Shown piece by piece: positions 29,011 through 38,091 of a stretch of 57,864 nt of DNA. The DNA is taken from contig MPND01000023.1 of assembly GCA_002238855.1 (NCBI GenBank), positions 1 through 57,864 of the forward strand, in the 5' to 3' direction. The DNA is from SAR202 cluster bacterium bin90. Lineage in GTDB: Bacteria; Chloroflexota; Dehalococcoidia; Lucifugimonadales; JADFKI01. Numbering within the stretch: the first letter of the stretch is position 1; each line of letters opens with the position of its first letter. A model generated the notes under the pieces. That model did not search any database, was not told the origin of the DNA, and saw only the letters and a program-made list of their open reading frames with translations. Both the position numbers and the translations under genes were made by a program.

Positions 29011-30252
29011 CTAGCACTGGGTTCCATCGCGAACATCAGATATACCTCTTGCCGAGGACATCAGGCGCAGCGCGGAGAGCGCCTGTCCCCTCGCTTCATC
29101 CACCAACTGAACGATTCCCGGACTCGGCGACTTTGAGACTGTCTTCTCAGGCAATGACTCGGTTAGAAGTCGAAGCGTTCGACGGGCCGCCTCGATTGAC
29201 TCTTCACGCCCACCCGTAGCATGCAGAGCGCAAAGCGAGAGCACGGCCGCATCTACGACGGTGGAGTCGGCTCGAAGTGACAATTGGTTGAGGATATCAC
29301 CTTCGAGGCTTTGCCCATATCCATTGAGTGCAGATAATAGATCGGCGTGACATCTTAGTATCTTGATGATCACGCCGTCGACACGTTGGGGCAACGCGAG
29401 GCCCGCCATTGCGTCGTTGACTTCCTTGCCGTCGGTGTGGGAGAGTCCCATGTCAATCAGCAGCGCGGCGATTTTGAGGGCCGTCAGGCGGTCGACGCCC
29501 TCTGAAACCGGGCGTGCGAAGTGGGTCCGGAGTCCATCGCATATGGAATCCTCCACGAGGAGCCTGTCCACAGAGGCCGACAATCTGAACCCCCAAGTTC
29601 TCTTGGAGCGCCGAAGGCGGTCGTAGCTTACGATCGGCCAGCGCAGCAATCCCAATTCGTCCATCAGACGCAGCGCACGACCGTCTCTCGACGCTCTCAA
29701 CGCGGAGAGAAAATGAGGTTTCCCTGATGCGAAGGGTCTGACGGTATGCGCGTTCCCCCGTATGTCCTCCCCCGCCTCCGGGTCTAGTTCGAAGTCGTAC
29801 TGCACGGCCAAGCGTATGGTACGCATCATTCTGCTTGCGCCCAACCATTGCCCGGGCACTGCCTTTATGACTCTATCCTCCATATCCCGTATCCCACCGA
29901 ATGGGTCCACGACCGACGGGCGCAACGTGTCGGGTTGCGCGAATAAGCTGGGATCGATATGAAGGGGAACGACCATGGCGTTTATCGTCAGGTCACTTCG
30001 GGCGAGGGATCGGTCAAGCTCGTACATCGCAGTCACGTCGAAGGACCGGGAGCCGTCCGATGGGGTGACCCGCACGACGTCGTATCCTTCGAGATGGTCG
30101 TGCCTCAGTAGGAGCGCCTTCCCTCCGACTACCCTTGCGAGGCATCCCGCGTATTCACGGACGTCGCCTTCCAGGGCGATGTCCCAGTCGTTGGGGATTC
30201 GACCGAGCAGAGGATCCCTGACCGCCCCGCCTACCCAATATATGGGCTGCAT
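29011..30252 (-). CDS. Class II CCA-adding enzyme / poly(A) polymerase-like nucleotidyltransferase
   Basis: 413 codons from the ATG just before the catalytic domain; a start at 30300 is possible. The N-terminus has the class II tRNA nucleotidyltransferase signature: WVGGAVRDPLLGR, the catalytic pair in NDWDIAL, RSDLTINAM, and DPFGGIRDMEDRVIKAV, then an ASRMMRTIRLAVQYDFELD neck block. The helical C-terminus is about the normal length. Housekeeping enzymes add or repair CCA at tRNA 3' ends. Sitting between an R-M pair and Vsr-DISARM on one strand, it may be a captured housekeeping gene or a specialised defence-linked nucleotidyltransferase, for example one that modifies or repairs tRNA during infection. 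The sequence alone does not decide. Confidence 0.85.
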   Translation of the reverse strand: MQPIYWVGGAVRDPLLGRIPNDWDIALEGDVREYAGCLARVVGGKALLLRHDHLEGYDVVRVTPSDGSRSFDVTAMYELDRSLARSDLTINAMVVPLHIDPSLFAQPDTLRPSVVDPFGGIRDMEDRVIKAVPGQWLGASRMMRTIRLAVQYDFELDPEAGEDIRGNAHTVRPFASGKPHFLSALRASRDGRALRLMDELGLLRWPIVSYDRLRRSKRTWGFRLSASVDRLLVEDSICDGLRTHFARPVSEGVDRLTALKIAALLIDMGLSHTDGKEVNDAMAGLALPQRVDGVIIKILRCHADLLSALNGYGQSLEGDILNQLSLRADSTVVDAAVLSLCALHATGGREESIEAARRTLRLLTESLPEKTVSKSPSPGIVQLVDEARGQALSALRLMSSARGISDVRDGTQC

Positions 30253-30412
30253 GTCACCGTGTCTGGAAGTTTGTACAGATGATCCTCGTACGCCGGACAT
30301 GTGGCGAAACTCGACATCGGTCCAACTTTGCCATTGCCAGTTAAGCCAAGTGCTTGGTAATCGACTTCCCGTAAAAGGCTCAAATGGACACCCCGGCGTA
30401 CATGGAGAGCAT

Positions 30413-31582
30413 TCACTGTTGGAGGCGAGCCAGTCGATGCGCTAGAGGAATCAGGAGTTCCTCCGCTATCCAAGTGACCGCCGGTACGCACACGGCGTCA
30501 CCGAAAGCGCTGAGGGACTGCCGTTCGGAATTCGCCACGATGGAGTAACTGTCGGGCACACCCTGCAGTCGAGCATATTCTCGCGCCGTCAGCGTCCTCA
30601 TGCGAATCGTACCATCGCCGGCGGACACCATGAACTGCTTTCCGCTTCCACCCACTGCCGTCCTCAGGCAACCGGCTATGTCGTCGGATCGGACCTCCGC
30701 TCTTTGGCCGGCGGGACGCCTGCGACGGAAGAATGTCCTTTGACTTTCCTGGTCGCATTCCGCCATTGTCTCCACCGTCTTCCGATGCTTGGGAGACATC
30801 ATAGCCAGATGCTTGTCGACCTTCTCCCGAGACCACCATCTGGAGCTGTCGACGGAAAGATCCTCGACTATATCGGAGGAAAAGCCGTGACTCAGATCGA
30901 GAGGTGGCTCCGAAATGTCTAGATGCATCCAGTCGATGTCGTCGGCTGCATGAATCAGCTCTTTCAGTTTGGTCGGCATGAGCCTCTTGCTTCTAGACCG
31001 GGCGGAGCGTTCCTTCCAGATTTCGCCCTTTGCCCCTATCATGAAGACTCGAGGCCTGCTCTGCGGGACGAACGATCGCGCGTTGATCGTGAATACGTCG
31101 CAGGCGTAGCCGAGGTCGTTCAAGGCTTTGGCGGTGGCGTAAAAATCTTCGCCCTCGTTGGAATACAGCCAACCGTGCACGTTTTCCAGCAAGACCATTG
31201 GAGGCGACGCCTCTCCTTGTTCTTCGAGCAGACCGCAAAACCCCCAAAAGGCTCCCGTGTGCTTGCCGTGAATTCCTTGCTGTTTCCCGGCGAGGGAAAG
31301 GTCTATGCAAGGGAAAGAACATGTAGCCAACGTCGCTTGAGGAATGGTGTCCGGCGATAGGGAAAACACGTCCCGCACTTCGTAGCTTTCGCCGAAAAAT
31401 CCTTCATACATCTGAGCGCGTTCGGCACTCCAGTCGGTGGCGAAAACGACGCGCCATCCCGCGGCCTCGAGCCCCATTCGAAAAAGCCCGATGCCGGCGA
31501 AGTACTCGACGGCGGTCAATGCCAATCGCGACTCATCGGTCGACGAAGCCGACTGGCGGATTGGTGTCACGGTAGTGGTCAT
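30413..31582 (-). CDS. DNA 5-cytosine methyltransferase of an R-M pair
   Basis: 389 codons; the ATG follows immediately on the stop of the restriction-like gene (TGA-ATG), so translation is coupled. Motifs: motif I EYFAGIGLFRMGLEAAGW, motif IV CSFPCIDLSLAG with catalytic C92, motif VI LLENVHGWL, motif VIII PQSRPRVFMIG, and motif X FGDAVCVP. A target-recognition region of about 120 residues lies before motif IX. It is distinct from DrmMII in sequence. It should protect host sites from the product of the upstream DUF4928-type gene; the target sequence cannot be read from the protein. Confidence 0.92.
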   Translation of the reverse strand: MTTTVTPIRQSASSTDESRLALTAVEYFAGIGLFRMGLEAAGWRVVFATDWSAERAQMYEGFFGESYEVRDVFSLSPDTIPQATLATCSFPCIDLSLAGKQQGIHGKHTGAFWGFCGLLEEQGEASPPMVLLENVHGWLYSNEGEDFYATAKALNDLGYACDVFTINARSFVPQSRPRVFMIGAKGEIWKERSARSRSKRLMPTKLKELIHAADDIDWMHLDISEPPLDLSHGFSSDIVEDLSVDSSRWWSREKVDKHLAMMSPKHRKTVETMAECDQESQRTFFRRRRPAGQRAEVRSDDIAGCLRTAVGGSGKQFMVSAGDGTIRMRTLTAREYARLQGVPDSYSIVANSERQSLSAFGDAVCVPAVTWIAEELLIPLAHRLARLQQ

Positions 31583-32536
31583 TCAGGACTCCAAGCCCGC
31601 GGGTATGTTGATCTGCAGCGACAGATCGGTTTCCACCTCTGACACCCTCTCGTTGTATTTCTCGAAAAGGCCCTTCAATCCTTGCGGCACTCTTGAACTT
31701 GCGAATTCGGACAATTCCTCTATGTTCTGAGAAACGAAAGATTCGATCGATTCCACAGACGCCTGCCCGCTGGTCAGTTGATTGGAGATGTTCCGCGTGC
31801 TGCCGACCATGTCGTCACGTACCAGAATGAAGACGCGGAATCCGTCGGATATGTTCCGCTGGCACTTTTCGTAGTGACCGTTGTTCGGTGCCACCGTTAC
31901 GTGAAAGACGCTATCGTTTACCTGAAAGTCCCCCTGCTCGGCTGACTGAACATCCGCCGCGCTGGCAGCCGAATTCCTGATGTCATAATCGGGAAAGCGA
32001 ACCGCAAGCTTCGCTCCCACCAAATACTCGGAGACCTCGCCCGCCTTGCCTCGCTCGTCCGCCGCATCCAATATGGCACGGATGATGTCGTGTGAGGCCA
32101 TGTTCCGACTGTAATCGAACGACAGCTTTTCCGCTTCGAACTCATCCCTTGCTCTATCCGCAAGGAAAGATTGCATTCTGTCGAACTCCGCCTCCCGGTC
32201 TTCCTGACTGAGCGCTTCGAGTCCTGCCAGAGACAGGTTCTCCAGAAGAGGCGTAAGCCTGTTTACCAAGCCTCGACTGGTGCGTCCTCCTTCCTTGAGG
32301 AGGAGGCGGTTTTCGCCGAAACGCGCCAGAACGCTTTGAACGTTGGAGCGCGTGGCGTTTCTCAACTGATCGCTGTTGACGGCCTTGTGGGAGTCGACGT
32401 CGAAATCGAGCTCATCACCCATTTCCCGCAGATTTTCGACGAGAACGAGTCCTCCGGCTATGTGCCCGCGCGTCTGGGTTCCAAGCCGTTGCCACCAGTT
32501 CTCGATGATTGCCTGACAGGGTGTCTTGTCCGTCAC
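31583..32536 (-). CDS. DUF4928-type putative restriction endonuclease
   Basis: 317 codons from a GTG at 32536, chosen because a perfect AAGGAG lies seven bases upstream and because the promoter (32605-32633) lies over the longer frame that begins at 32623. The C-terminal half (about 180-260) has the pattern of DUF4928 proteins, including VTVAPNNGHYEKCQRN, which regularly accompany C5-methyltransferases and are presumed to be the cleaving partner. A PD-(D/E)XK-like core may lie around GEVSEYLVGAKLAVRF and the following strands, but I cannot place every catalytic residue. It is the first gene of the long minus-strand cluster. Confidence 0.75.
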   Translation of the reverse strand: MTDKTPCQAIIENWWQRLGTQTRGHIAGGLVLVENLREMGDELDFDVDSHKAVNSDQLRNATRSNVQSVLARFGENRLLLKEGGRTSRGLVNRLTPLLENLSLAGLEALSQEDREAEFDRMQSFLADRARDEFEAEKLSFDYSRNMASHDIIRAILDAADERGKAGEVSEYLVGAKLAVRFPDYDIRNSAASAADVQSAEQGDFQVNDSVFHVTVAPNNGHYEKCQRNISDGFRVFILVRDDMVGSTRNISNQLTSGQASVESIESFVSQNIEELSEFASSRVPQGLKGLFEKYNERVSEVETDLSLQINIPAGLES

Positions 32537-32604
32537 ACCGCCGCTCCTTGGGCCGTCGGTCTTGATACGCATTCTTATCGTACCAGGTACACGTGTTTGC
32601 CGAA

Positions 32605-32633
32605 ATCTTACGCTCTCGGCCAATGAGCGTCAA
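32605..32633 (-). promoter_or_regulatory. Sigma-70-type promoter of the R-M/Vsr/DISARM cluster
   Basis: On the minus strand: -35 TTGACG (32628-32633, five of six), 17-base spacer, -10 TAAGAT (32605-32610, four of six). Transcription from about 32598 would give a leader of about 60 bases before the GTG at 32536. Confidence 0.6.
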
Positions 32634-32737
32634 CTTGGCGAACTGCCACGGCGGAGTTCCCGTTCGTCGTCAGGCAGAACTTTCGACAGGGCTTGACCCA
32701 GGGGGGCTCTCCTGGCCACCTGTCCGATCTATTGGGC

Positions 32738-33142
32738 CCACCCCACTCTGCTGATTTTCGAGTACTTCCAGAATGAGCCTGGCATCGAACTCCGGATCGC
32801 TGATGTGGCCGCGGCGCAGCTACCCGTCCTGATAATGTTTCGCGAGGTTGGGGCACTGTGGGAATGCCAGAGGATGAGCATGAGCGTGTCCACCGCGGGC
32901 GTCTTGAGCAGGCGAAGATGTGGGGCCGCAGTGCGAAAGCGGGGAAGGTCGAAGTGGATAAGGTTGTGACTCAGGACGAAGGCTTGCCCCCTGCCCGTTC
33001 GTCAAGACGCGCCAACGCCTGATTCAGGGAACCGTTCTTGTCGTCAAAGGTTAGGGTCTCACCCGAACCGGGCGCAACCGCGGCGAAGGACTGGATGCGC
33101 TAGTCGTCACGGCCGACTTCCAGGTCCAGGGACAGGCAGTCG
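32738..33142 (-). pseudogene. DEDDh exonuclease domain fragment of a RecQ-like exonuclease-helicase
   Basis: Read in three successive frames, the minus strand gives CLSLDLEVG (DxE motif I), RIQSFAAV, then LSHNLIHFDLPRF (motif II) and TPAVDTLML, then HPLAFPQCPNLAKHYQDG and HISDPEFDARLILEVL (motif III Asp region). This is the order of the exonuclease domain found at the N-terminus of some large RecQ-type helicases. At least two frameshifts and two in-frame stops show it is dead, and the helicase part is absent here. Confidence 0.65.
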
Positions 33143-33304
33143 AGCAGCGCGGAAGGAGACTCGGCGTGATTGCCTCGTCTCAGAATGCTGGCAATCCAGT
33201 TCATAGAGCCTATCGATCAGGTTGTGTGCGGCCGCCCGATACCCAAGGGGCTACAGAAAGACCACGGAGTTCACAAGAGGCAAAGACTATCGTCAGCGAT
33301 AACT

Positions 33305-33724
33305 TCAGCTGCCGTGCAGCAACTTCACTTCGTAAGTCGACGGATCCGCGACAGAAACGGGGATGCGAAGCTGTCTGGCATACCTGGTCTCGAGGGTCAC
33401 GCCTACACTGTCTTGCCATCCGTCCAGTCCGAGAATCCGCAACTCGTCGCAACGCGACAGCATCTGGAGTCCAAGAGCGTACCAGGCGCTGTTCGAGATG
33501 GCATCCTCATCTAGCGAAGCGCCAAAAGACAGCGGAGAGAAGACGAGGTTGTGTTGGCGGATCAGATATCCACAGTACCTGTTGACGCTGTCGAACCTCT
33601 CTTGCTGAACGGATGGGTCCGGATGCCCTAGCGGGGCGGCCAGGTAGATGAGAGGACCGTCGAATTTCCTAAATTCGTCCAGAGCGTCTACGGGCAGAAA
33701 ACTCGGCAGGGGAACTGTGGTCAT
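33305..33724 (-). CDS. DUF1937-like / nucleoside deoxyribosyltransferase-fold protein
   Basis: 139 codons. The pattern IYLAAPLGH at residues 26-34, a helix with paired R and V positions, VFSPLSFGASLDED, a WYALGLQMLSRCDELRIL segment and GWQDSVGVTLETRYARQL matches DUF1937 and related short proteins with the Rossmann-like deoxyribosyltransferase fold. Such genes are common in phages and mobile elements, where they are thought to handle nucleotides or nucleotide-derived signals. It stands alone here. Activity is unproven. Confidence 0.75.
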   Translation of the reverse strand: MTTVPLPSFLPVDALDEFRKFDGPLIYLAAPLGHPDPSVQQERFDSVNRYCGYLIRQHNLVFSPLSFGASLDEDAISNSAWYALGLQMLSRCDELRILGLDGWQDSVGVTLETRYARQLRIPVSVADPSTYEVKLLHGS

Positions 33725-33911
33725 TGCTAACTCTCTAAATTAAGCGGAGGCATGCGATGGGGTGTTCACTTCCAGCTATGCGCGACACCGAGCAGCATGA
33801 TGGGACGACGCGGCACTCATGGGCGTCCTGCGACGGACAAGCAGAGAGACGACACCCTCAAATTGTGGCGATTCCGACATCACAAGGCGAATCGCCCCTC
33901 CTCTATTTCCC

Positions 33912-34922
33912 TCAGTCTGTGAAGTGCTCGAAAGTCGACCTGGCGTCGTAGATGCCGGGGGTAGATTCCAGAGTCAGTTCGACGCCCAATTCGTAAAGTA
34001 TCGGCAAGGCCAGCATCGCAGTCTCGACGGAGTCCCCCACCACAAGCGAAGGCAGAGCATCCGCACTCTCCAGCATCTCCACCAGCGCGTCTCGGCGCTC
34101 TTCATACGACGGCGATGCTCCAAGCAACTTCATTCCCACTATCAGCGTCGTGGAACGGTCGACCGCGAGCGCCATCGTCGGAAAATATGGGCGGCTTCCT
34201 CTCTCCTCCTGAACTGACGTGCGCACGTAGAAGACGCCAAGCTCCCAGACCGCCGACCCGTTGGGTATGGACAGGCTGAGGCGGCGGAGGCGCTCGGCGT
34301 CGTGATATTCGGGCGCAGGTGCGGGGGTCACCGGTTCAGGGAACTTCATCCATCGATCGACCCACGCCCCGTCATGAAAGACGCGCATCAACATGAGATC
34401 GGAGTTGTCTTCGCCGTATAACACCAGGTCTCCGGATAACACTCTCGATGCCACATCGATCATGTTGCCGAGCGCAACCGTGAGAAAGACGGCCTCATCC
34501 TCGTCCAGTCGCCACGGCAGGTATCCTGGCCGCAGGCTGCGGAAGATCGGCCACGTACCCCTGTCCCTGTAGCGGAGCCCCGCACGACGCATCGCCGCCC
34601 GCTCACTCTCGCTCAGACTCTCCCTGTCTCCGCGCACCGCAAGCAGCGCGTTCATCCTGTCAAAACCCTCCGGAGACTCCGGATCCACCTCGTCATTCAC
34701 CAGGTCGAAGTATCCGGACAGTCCCTCATCACCTATGAACACCGCCAGCCCGTACTCCCTGAACGCAGAGCCCAGTACAGAGCAGTACCCGGTGTACCGA
34801 CCCGAAGGGTGCTCGACTGCCACCACGTCCAGGTCATCGAGCACCTGCCAGGGTCCGGCGTCCCAGAACTCGCCAAATTTACCGTGCAGCTCTCGCAACT
34901 GCTCTCTCGTGGGATCTGCCAT
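33912..34922 (-). CDS. Uncharacterised protein, 336 aa
   Basis: Start taken at the ATG at 34922; a TTG seven codons upstream is open. The protein is soluble with two apparent modules: an N-terminal part (about 1-160) with VEHPSGRYTGYCSVLGSAFREYGLAVFIGDEGL, and a C-terminal part (about 210-336) with alternating strands and helices (MALAVDRSTTLIVGMKLL). The layout resembles conserved hypothetical proteins of the DUF7309/DUF6930 type that score plant or bacterial-type domains of unknown role, but I am not certain of the family. It has no signal peptide and no partner gene. Confidence 0.65.
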   Translation of the reverse strand: MADPTREQLRELHGKFGEFWDAGPWQVLDDLDVVAVEHPSGRYTGYCSVLGSAFREYGLAVFIGDEGLSGYFDLVNDEVDPESPEGFDRMNALLAVRGDRESLSESERAAMRRAGLRYRDRGTWPIFRSLRPGYLPWRLDEDEAVFLTVALGNMIDVASRVLSGDLVLYGEDNSDLMLMRVFHDGAWVDRWMKFPEPVTPAPAPEYHDAERLRRLSLSIPNGSAVWELGVFYVRTSVQEERGSRPYFPTMALAVDRSTTLIVGMKLLGASPSYEERRDALVEMLESADALPSLVVGDSVETAMLALPILYELGVELTLESTPGIYDARSTFEHFTD

Positions 34923-35089
34923 AATGTCTGTCCGCCGCTTCAATGCTATTGCCGGGCCATTTCACGGGGGTGTTCGCGCCGCCCATGGAGCGCCCTGTGC
35001 CCTGGGGTTCTCAAGGGGTTGACGGACATCCCGGCTCATTTCGGTCCCCCAAAGATGGATCAAGCCAGGGCCGGTGTCAATGCTGTGGG

Positions 35090-35533
35090 CTATTCCGTTT
35101 GTGGCCCCAGGTCTCTGGCCTCTCCTCCTCTGCTGCCCAGGAATGCACGGATGGCCTCAAGACCGGCGCGGGCTTGCTCGTATCCGGGGTCAACCCTAAT
35201 GGCCTCCTCGTAGCACTCGACTGCCAGCTCGTACTCGGCGACCATTGCGTACGTGCTTCCCAGACAAGCGTGCGCCTTCGCGTGAGCGGGGGCACGAGCA
35301 ACCGCGGCCCTGAAGTCTGAGATGGCCCTGTCGTACCGTTCCAGATGAATATACACCAGCCCACGCAGGTAGCGGTATTCGGCTTTGTCACCGTCCAGCC
35401 TGATCGCCCTGTTGAAACTCCTCGCGGCCCTCCCGTGTCGCCCGCGCCTGACATGCTCCATACCGCTCTCGTAACGCGCCTGGACTCTGCTCAGCCTATG
35501 CAGGTTCATTCGTGCCGGCCGATGCTCATTCAT
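35090..35533 (-). CDS. TPR-repeat protein, 147 aa
   Basis: Three tetratricopeptide units are visible, each with the helix-turn-helix spacing of Gly/Ala-8, Ala-20 and Pro-32: around ARYESGMEHVRRGRHGRAAR, YRYLRGLVYIHLERYDRAIS and HACLGSTYAMVAEYELAVE, ending in IRVDPGYEQARAGLEAIRAF. TPRs bind peptides and act as adaptors. There is no export signal. The gene stands alone, about 170 bases downstream of the neighbouring stop at 34922's operon end side, so no partner can be inferred. Confidence 0.8.
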   Translation of the reverse strand: MNEHRPARMNLHRLSRVQARYESGMEHVRRGRHGRAARSFNRAIRLDGDKAEYRYLRGLVYIHLERYDRAISDFRAAVARAPAHAKAHACLGSTYAMVAEYELAVECYEEAIRVDPGYEQARAGLEAIRAFLGSRGGEARDLGPQTE

Positions 35534-35730
35534 GGACTCTGCCCCGTCACAGTTCTCTTACAGTTGTATGGATAGATCAGGTAATGCGGGGCCGAAAGGA
35601 ACCGCTCGCCCCGCAGATGCCTAGGCGCCGTTTCCAAGCCCGGCACACGCACACTTCTCGGCTGCTCGACAGATTAGCCCGTCTGTGTTGCCGCCGCAAC
35701 ATACGGGTAATTGTCGTTGACCGGGACCGC

Positions 35731-36075
35731 CTAGATCACTCTTGCCCAGTCAAAGTCTTTCGACCTGCTGGGTTGGCGAGGCTGCTTCTCGTCTTCGATA
35801 ACGCTTACGCAGAACGTTCCACTCTCGTCTTTGGTCAACCGCAACCAGCACGACAGAGGCGGAGGACCATCCTTTTCGTCATCCCACGCCATCTTGAAAG
35901 TGGCCACCAACCCGTCATAAAGCGCGAACCCTCGGTACTGCGCAAACAGAAAGACCTCGCTCATCATCTCCTTTCCGACTTCGAGCCTGTCCAGTATGTT
36001 GCGGTCGCTTGCGGGTCGAACGCTGAATATCGCCGCTATCTCGGCTTCGATCTGCTCCATCTCCGTAACTGCCAT
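35731..36075 (-). CDS. Hypothetical protein, 114 aa
   Basis: ATG with an AAGGAG seven bases upstream, a convincing start. The first 45 residues are helical (MEQIEAEIAAIFSVRP), and the remainder forms probable strands with FALYDGLVATFKMAW and LSCWLRLTKDESGTF, ending in a basic tail. Soluble, no signal. Family not recognised. Confidence 0.6.
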   Translation of the reverse strand: MAVTEMEQIEAEIAAIFSVRPASDRNILDRLEVGKEMMSEVFLFAQYRGFALYDGLVATFKMAWDDEKDGPPPLSCWLRLTKDESGTFCVSVIEDEKQPRQPSRSKDFDWARVI

Positions 36076-36331
36076 CGGGTAGCTCCTTCGCTCCTTATAT
36101 CTACAGCCTTTTCATTCAAAACCTGTCCCGATACATTTTCAAGCCAGTATCCACACCAGTTTAAGCCAATAGGTATTTCCACGATGGCTGTCAGGGTTCA
36201 ATGCGTCCTCCATCCCTGCCACGAACTCCCCGCCCAGTTCAGGGATGCGCCACGCCTTGTTCCTCAAGGGCTTGAGTTAGTTTTCCCAAGCCCCGGCGCA
36301 CCGTCTCCCTCGCTATGCTCTATACATAGCC

Positions 36332-36520
36332 CTATTCCACAGCCTTGTCCTCAGGCTGCTTCAGCGTCCAGCGCGTATGACCCTCGGGAGGGTCGCCGCA
36401 CACTATAGCTACAAGGTGCGCTTCGGCTTTCCGGTTGTCGATCCGGCCTTCGTCAGTCCTGAGCAACGCCAGCAGCACTCGAGTGGCAGCCGCAATCGAC
36501 TCGTGCTGTTGACCTAGCAC
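36332..36520 (-). pseudogene. IS630-family transposase fragment
   Basis: The reading frame contains KAEAHLVAIVCGDPPEGHTR followed by WTLKQPEDKAVE. This mirrors the block just after the N-terminal helix-turn-helix of IS630 transposases (EAxLIALACSxPPEGRxRWTLRLLADxLVEL). The helix-turn-helix and the DDE domain are missing, and the end of the block is already mutated. A relic of an old insertion. Confidence 0.65.
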
Positions 36521-36663
36521 TCAGTTATATGCTGAATCGTGTTGGCTTAAGCCGGTTCATCCTAGGTCAATTAGGCATCCTTGATTTTCTCGATCACCGA
36601 TCTCGCCGCAACACCCGGGTTACGCCTACAAGAGGGCGCGTGCTGCGTCCTTGTCGCGCAAGG

Positions 36664-36750
36664 CGCTCCGCTGATTTTCGAATACATCCTGAGTTAGCCT
36701 GGCGTCGAGATCCGGATCTTCGATGCGGTCGCGGTGTCCAGCTGCATAAG
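36664..36750 (-). pseudogene. Second short fragment of the exonuclease-helicase family
   Basis: The minus strand reads RIEDPDLDARLTQDVFENQR, closely paralleling HISDPEFDARLILEVLENQQ in the fragment at 32738-33142. The DNA of the two stretches is also visibly similar (CTGATTTTCGA followed by a conserved CTGGC[GA]TCGA). Only about 29 codons are recognisable. Confidence 0.5.
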
Positions 36751-37043
36751 TTCTACCGACGGGTGTGCGGATGCGCCGTCCGGAACTGGGGTCCAGTCAA
36801 TCCAGCTCTCACTGGGTCGCACGGGGCCTTGCAGAACCATCCTTCCAACTCATTGGGGCTGTAGCCACTTTGCTGACATGCTGTTGTCACACCGGGATTT
36901 CGCTTCGAGGAAGGTGGGTTGGCGCAGGAACTCCCTCTCCCAGTTGAGCTAGGTATCCTGTGCCACGCTACACGGCGTGCATTGTGTCAGGAGTTTGTGT
37001 CTGTTAGCATCCCTGCATTCAGTCATAGACTTGGAGGTTGGGG

Positions 37044-37346
37044 ATGCCTCTCGCATGGTTCTCGCGCGAGGAGTGCGATTTCTACCACATCAGCATAGAT
37101 TGTTACTTCAACGAAAATATCCGACGCAAGGACCTGGCGATTATGTCGGTCCAGGACGTGGAAGACTTTACGGGCTTCGATATGTGTCCAGTGTGCGCTG
37201 AACTGTCGTATGAGGGTGATGATGGGCTTGAGGCTGAAGAGCCCGCTCTCATTAGCGATGAAATTCTGGATGTCGTATACGACAAGAGTCGGCGCCAGAG
37301 TTTTCGGGTATGGTTCCTGACTGCTCTGAACCGAGCTACTCGGTAG
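37044..37346 (+). CDS. Hypothetical protein with a CxxC pair, 100 aa
   Basis: The start is the ATG at 37044, six bases after a perfect GGAGG (37033-37037); a TTG two codons upstream would sit inside the ribosome-binding site. The 100-residue product starts MPLAWFSREECDFYHISID, has a CPVCAEL pair at about residue 50, an acidic middle and a basic C-terminus. One CxxC plus an early Cys and His could bind a metal. Family not recognised. Confidence 0.6.
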   Translation: MPLAWFSREECDFYHISIDCYFNENIRRKDLAIMSVQDVEDFTGFDMCPVCAELSYEGDDGLEAEEPALISDEILDVVYDKSRRQSFRVWFLTALNRATR

Positions 37347-37460
37347 CATGCCTGCGCGGGAATCTCGGCCCACCGTAGTGAGTTACTGAGATTCATCCTT
37401 GCGATAATCACTTTTGCAAGCGTCATTACGGGCGCATATGGCAAGTATAATAGGAAGTAC

Positions 37461-37670
37461 TCATTGGCCATACCCATTCAGACCCCACCGCACCGTGTCC
37501 AGTTGATGCAGCCATTCGCCCTCAATCAGCCCGTCATCTTCCGCGTCATAATATACCGACACCTGCGCGCTTGGGACATTCTGTGCGGCCATCACTCCAG
37601 GAAAAAGCCAAGCAGCCGAGCTGCCGTATTCGAGAGGATTCCCTTCAATATCAATCCGACGCCACGACAT
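37461..37670 (-). CDS. Hypothetical protein, 69 aa
   Basis: Start taken at the ATG at 37670, just after an AAAGGGA sequence; the frame is open further upstream but with poor composition. The product is acidic and Trp-rich (MSWRRIDIEGNPLEYG, then YYDAEDDGLIEGEWLHQLD), resembling small immunity- or phage-type hypotheticals. Family unknown. Confidence 0.45.
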   Translation of the reverse strand: MSWRRIDIEGNPLEYGSSAAWLFPGVMAAQNVPSAQVSVYYDAEDDGLIEGEWLHQLDTVRWGLNGYGQ

Positions 37671-38091
37671 TTCCCTTTGTGAATAGAAGTCGGTTCTAAT
37701 CGCGCCACATTCTACACTACCAATCGCCCCCTTCCCGTCCATTTGTGTCCGTCGCGAAGAACATCCACCGGAAGCTGGGAAAGACGGCAACAATCCCATC
37801 TACACCCTCAGCGTGCAGCGCGTCGTCTACCGGATGAAGAAGGGTGAAATAAAGAGGAGTAATGGTGTCGCCGGGATTATGTCTGCCTGGTCTCTTCTTC
37901 CGTATGAGCGTCTCTTGCTTTACTGCCGACCTTGCCTTTGAGGGGTGTGAGGGTCCTTTTGCGCTTCAGGCGATAGTTCTAAGCCACATACCCTCCCACC
38001 TCCGTGTGTACCGGGCTTTTCTGTTTGCCGGAAACTGGCGCAAAGCGGTAGAATGTCAAATGTAGATGCGGGCCATCCAAAAGGAGGACAA
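37671..38091. other. Intergenic region
   Basis: About 420 bases without a defensible gene. Its last bases carry the AAGGAGG (38081-38087) of the gene starting at 38092. Confidence 0.5.

Larger units (their letters stand above)
36076..37043. other. Decayed region with transposase and exonuclease fragments
   Basis: Apart from the two relics listed at 36332-36520 and 36664-36750 I see no gene. The open frames on the plus strand are short and lack ribosome-binding sites. Confidence 0.5.
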
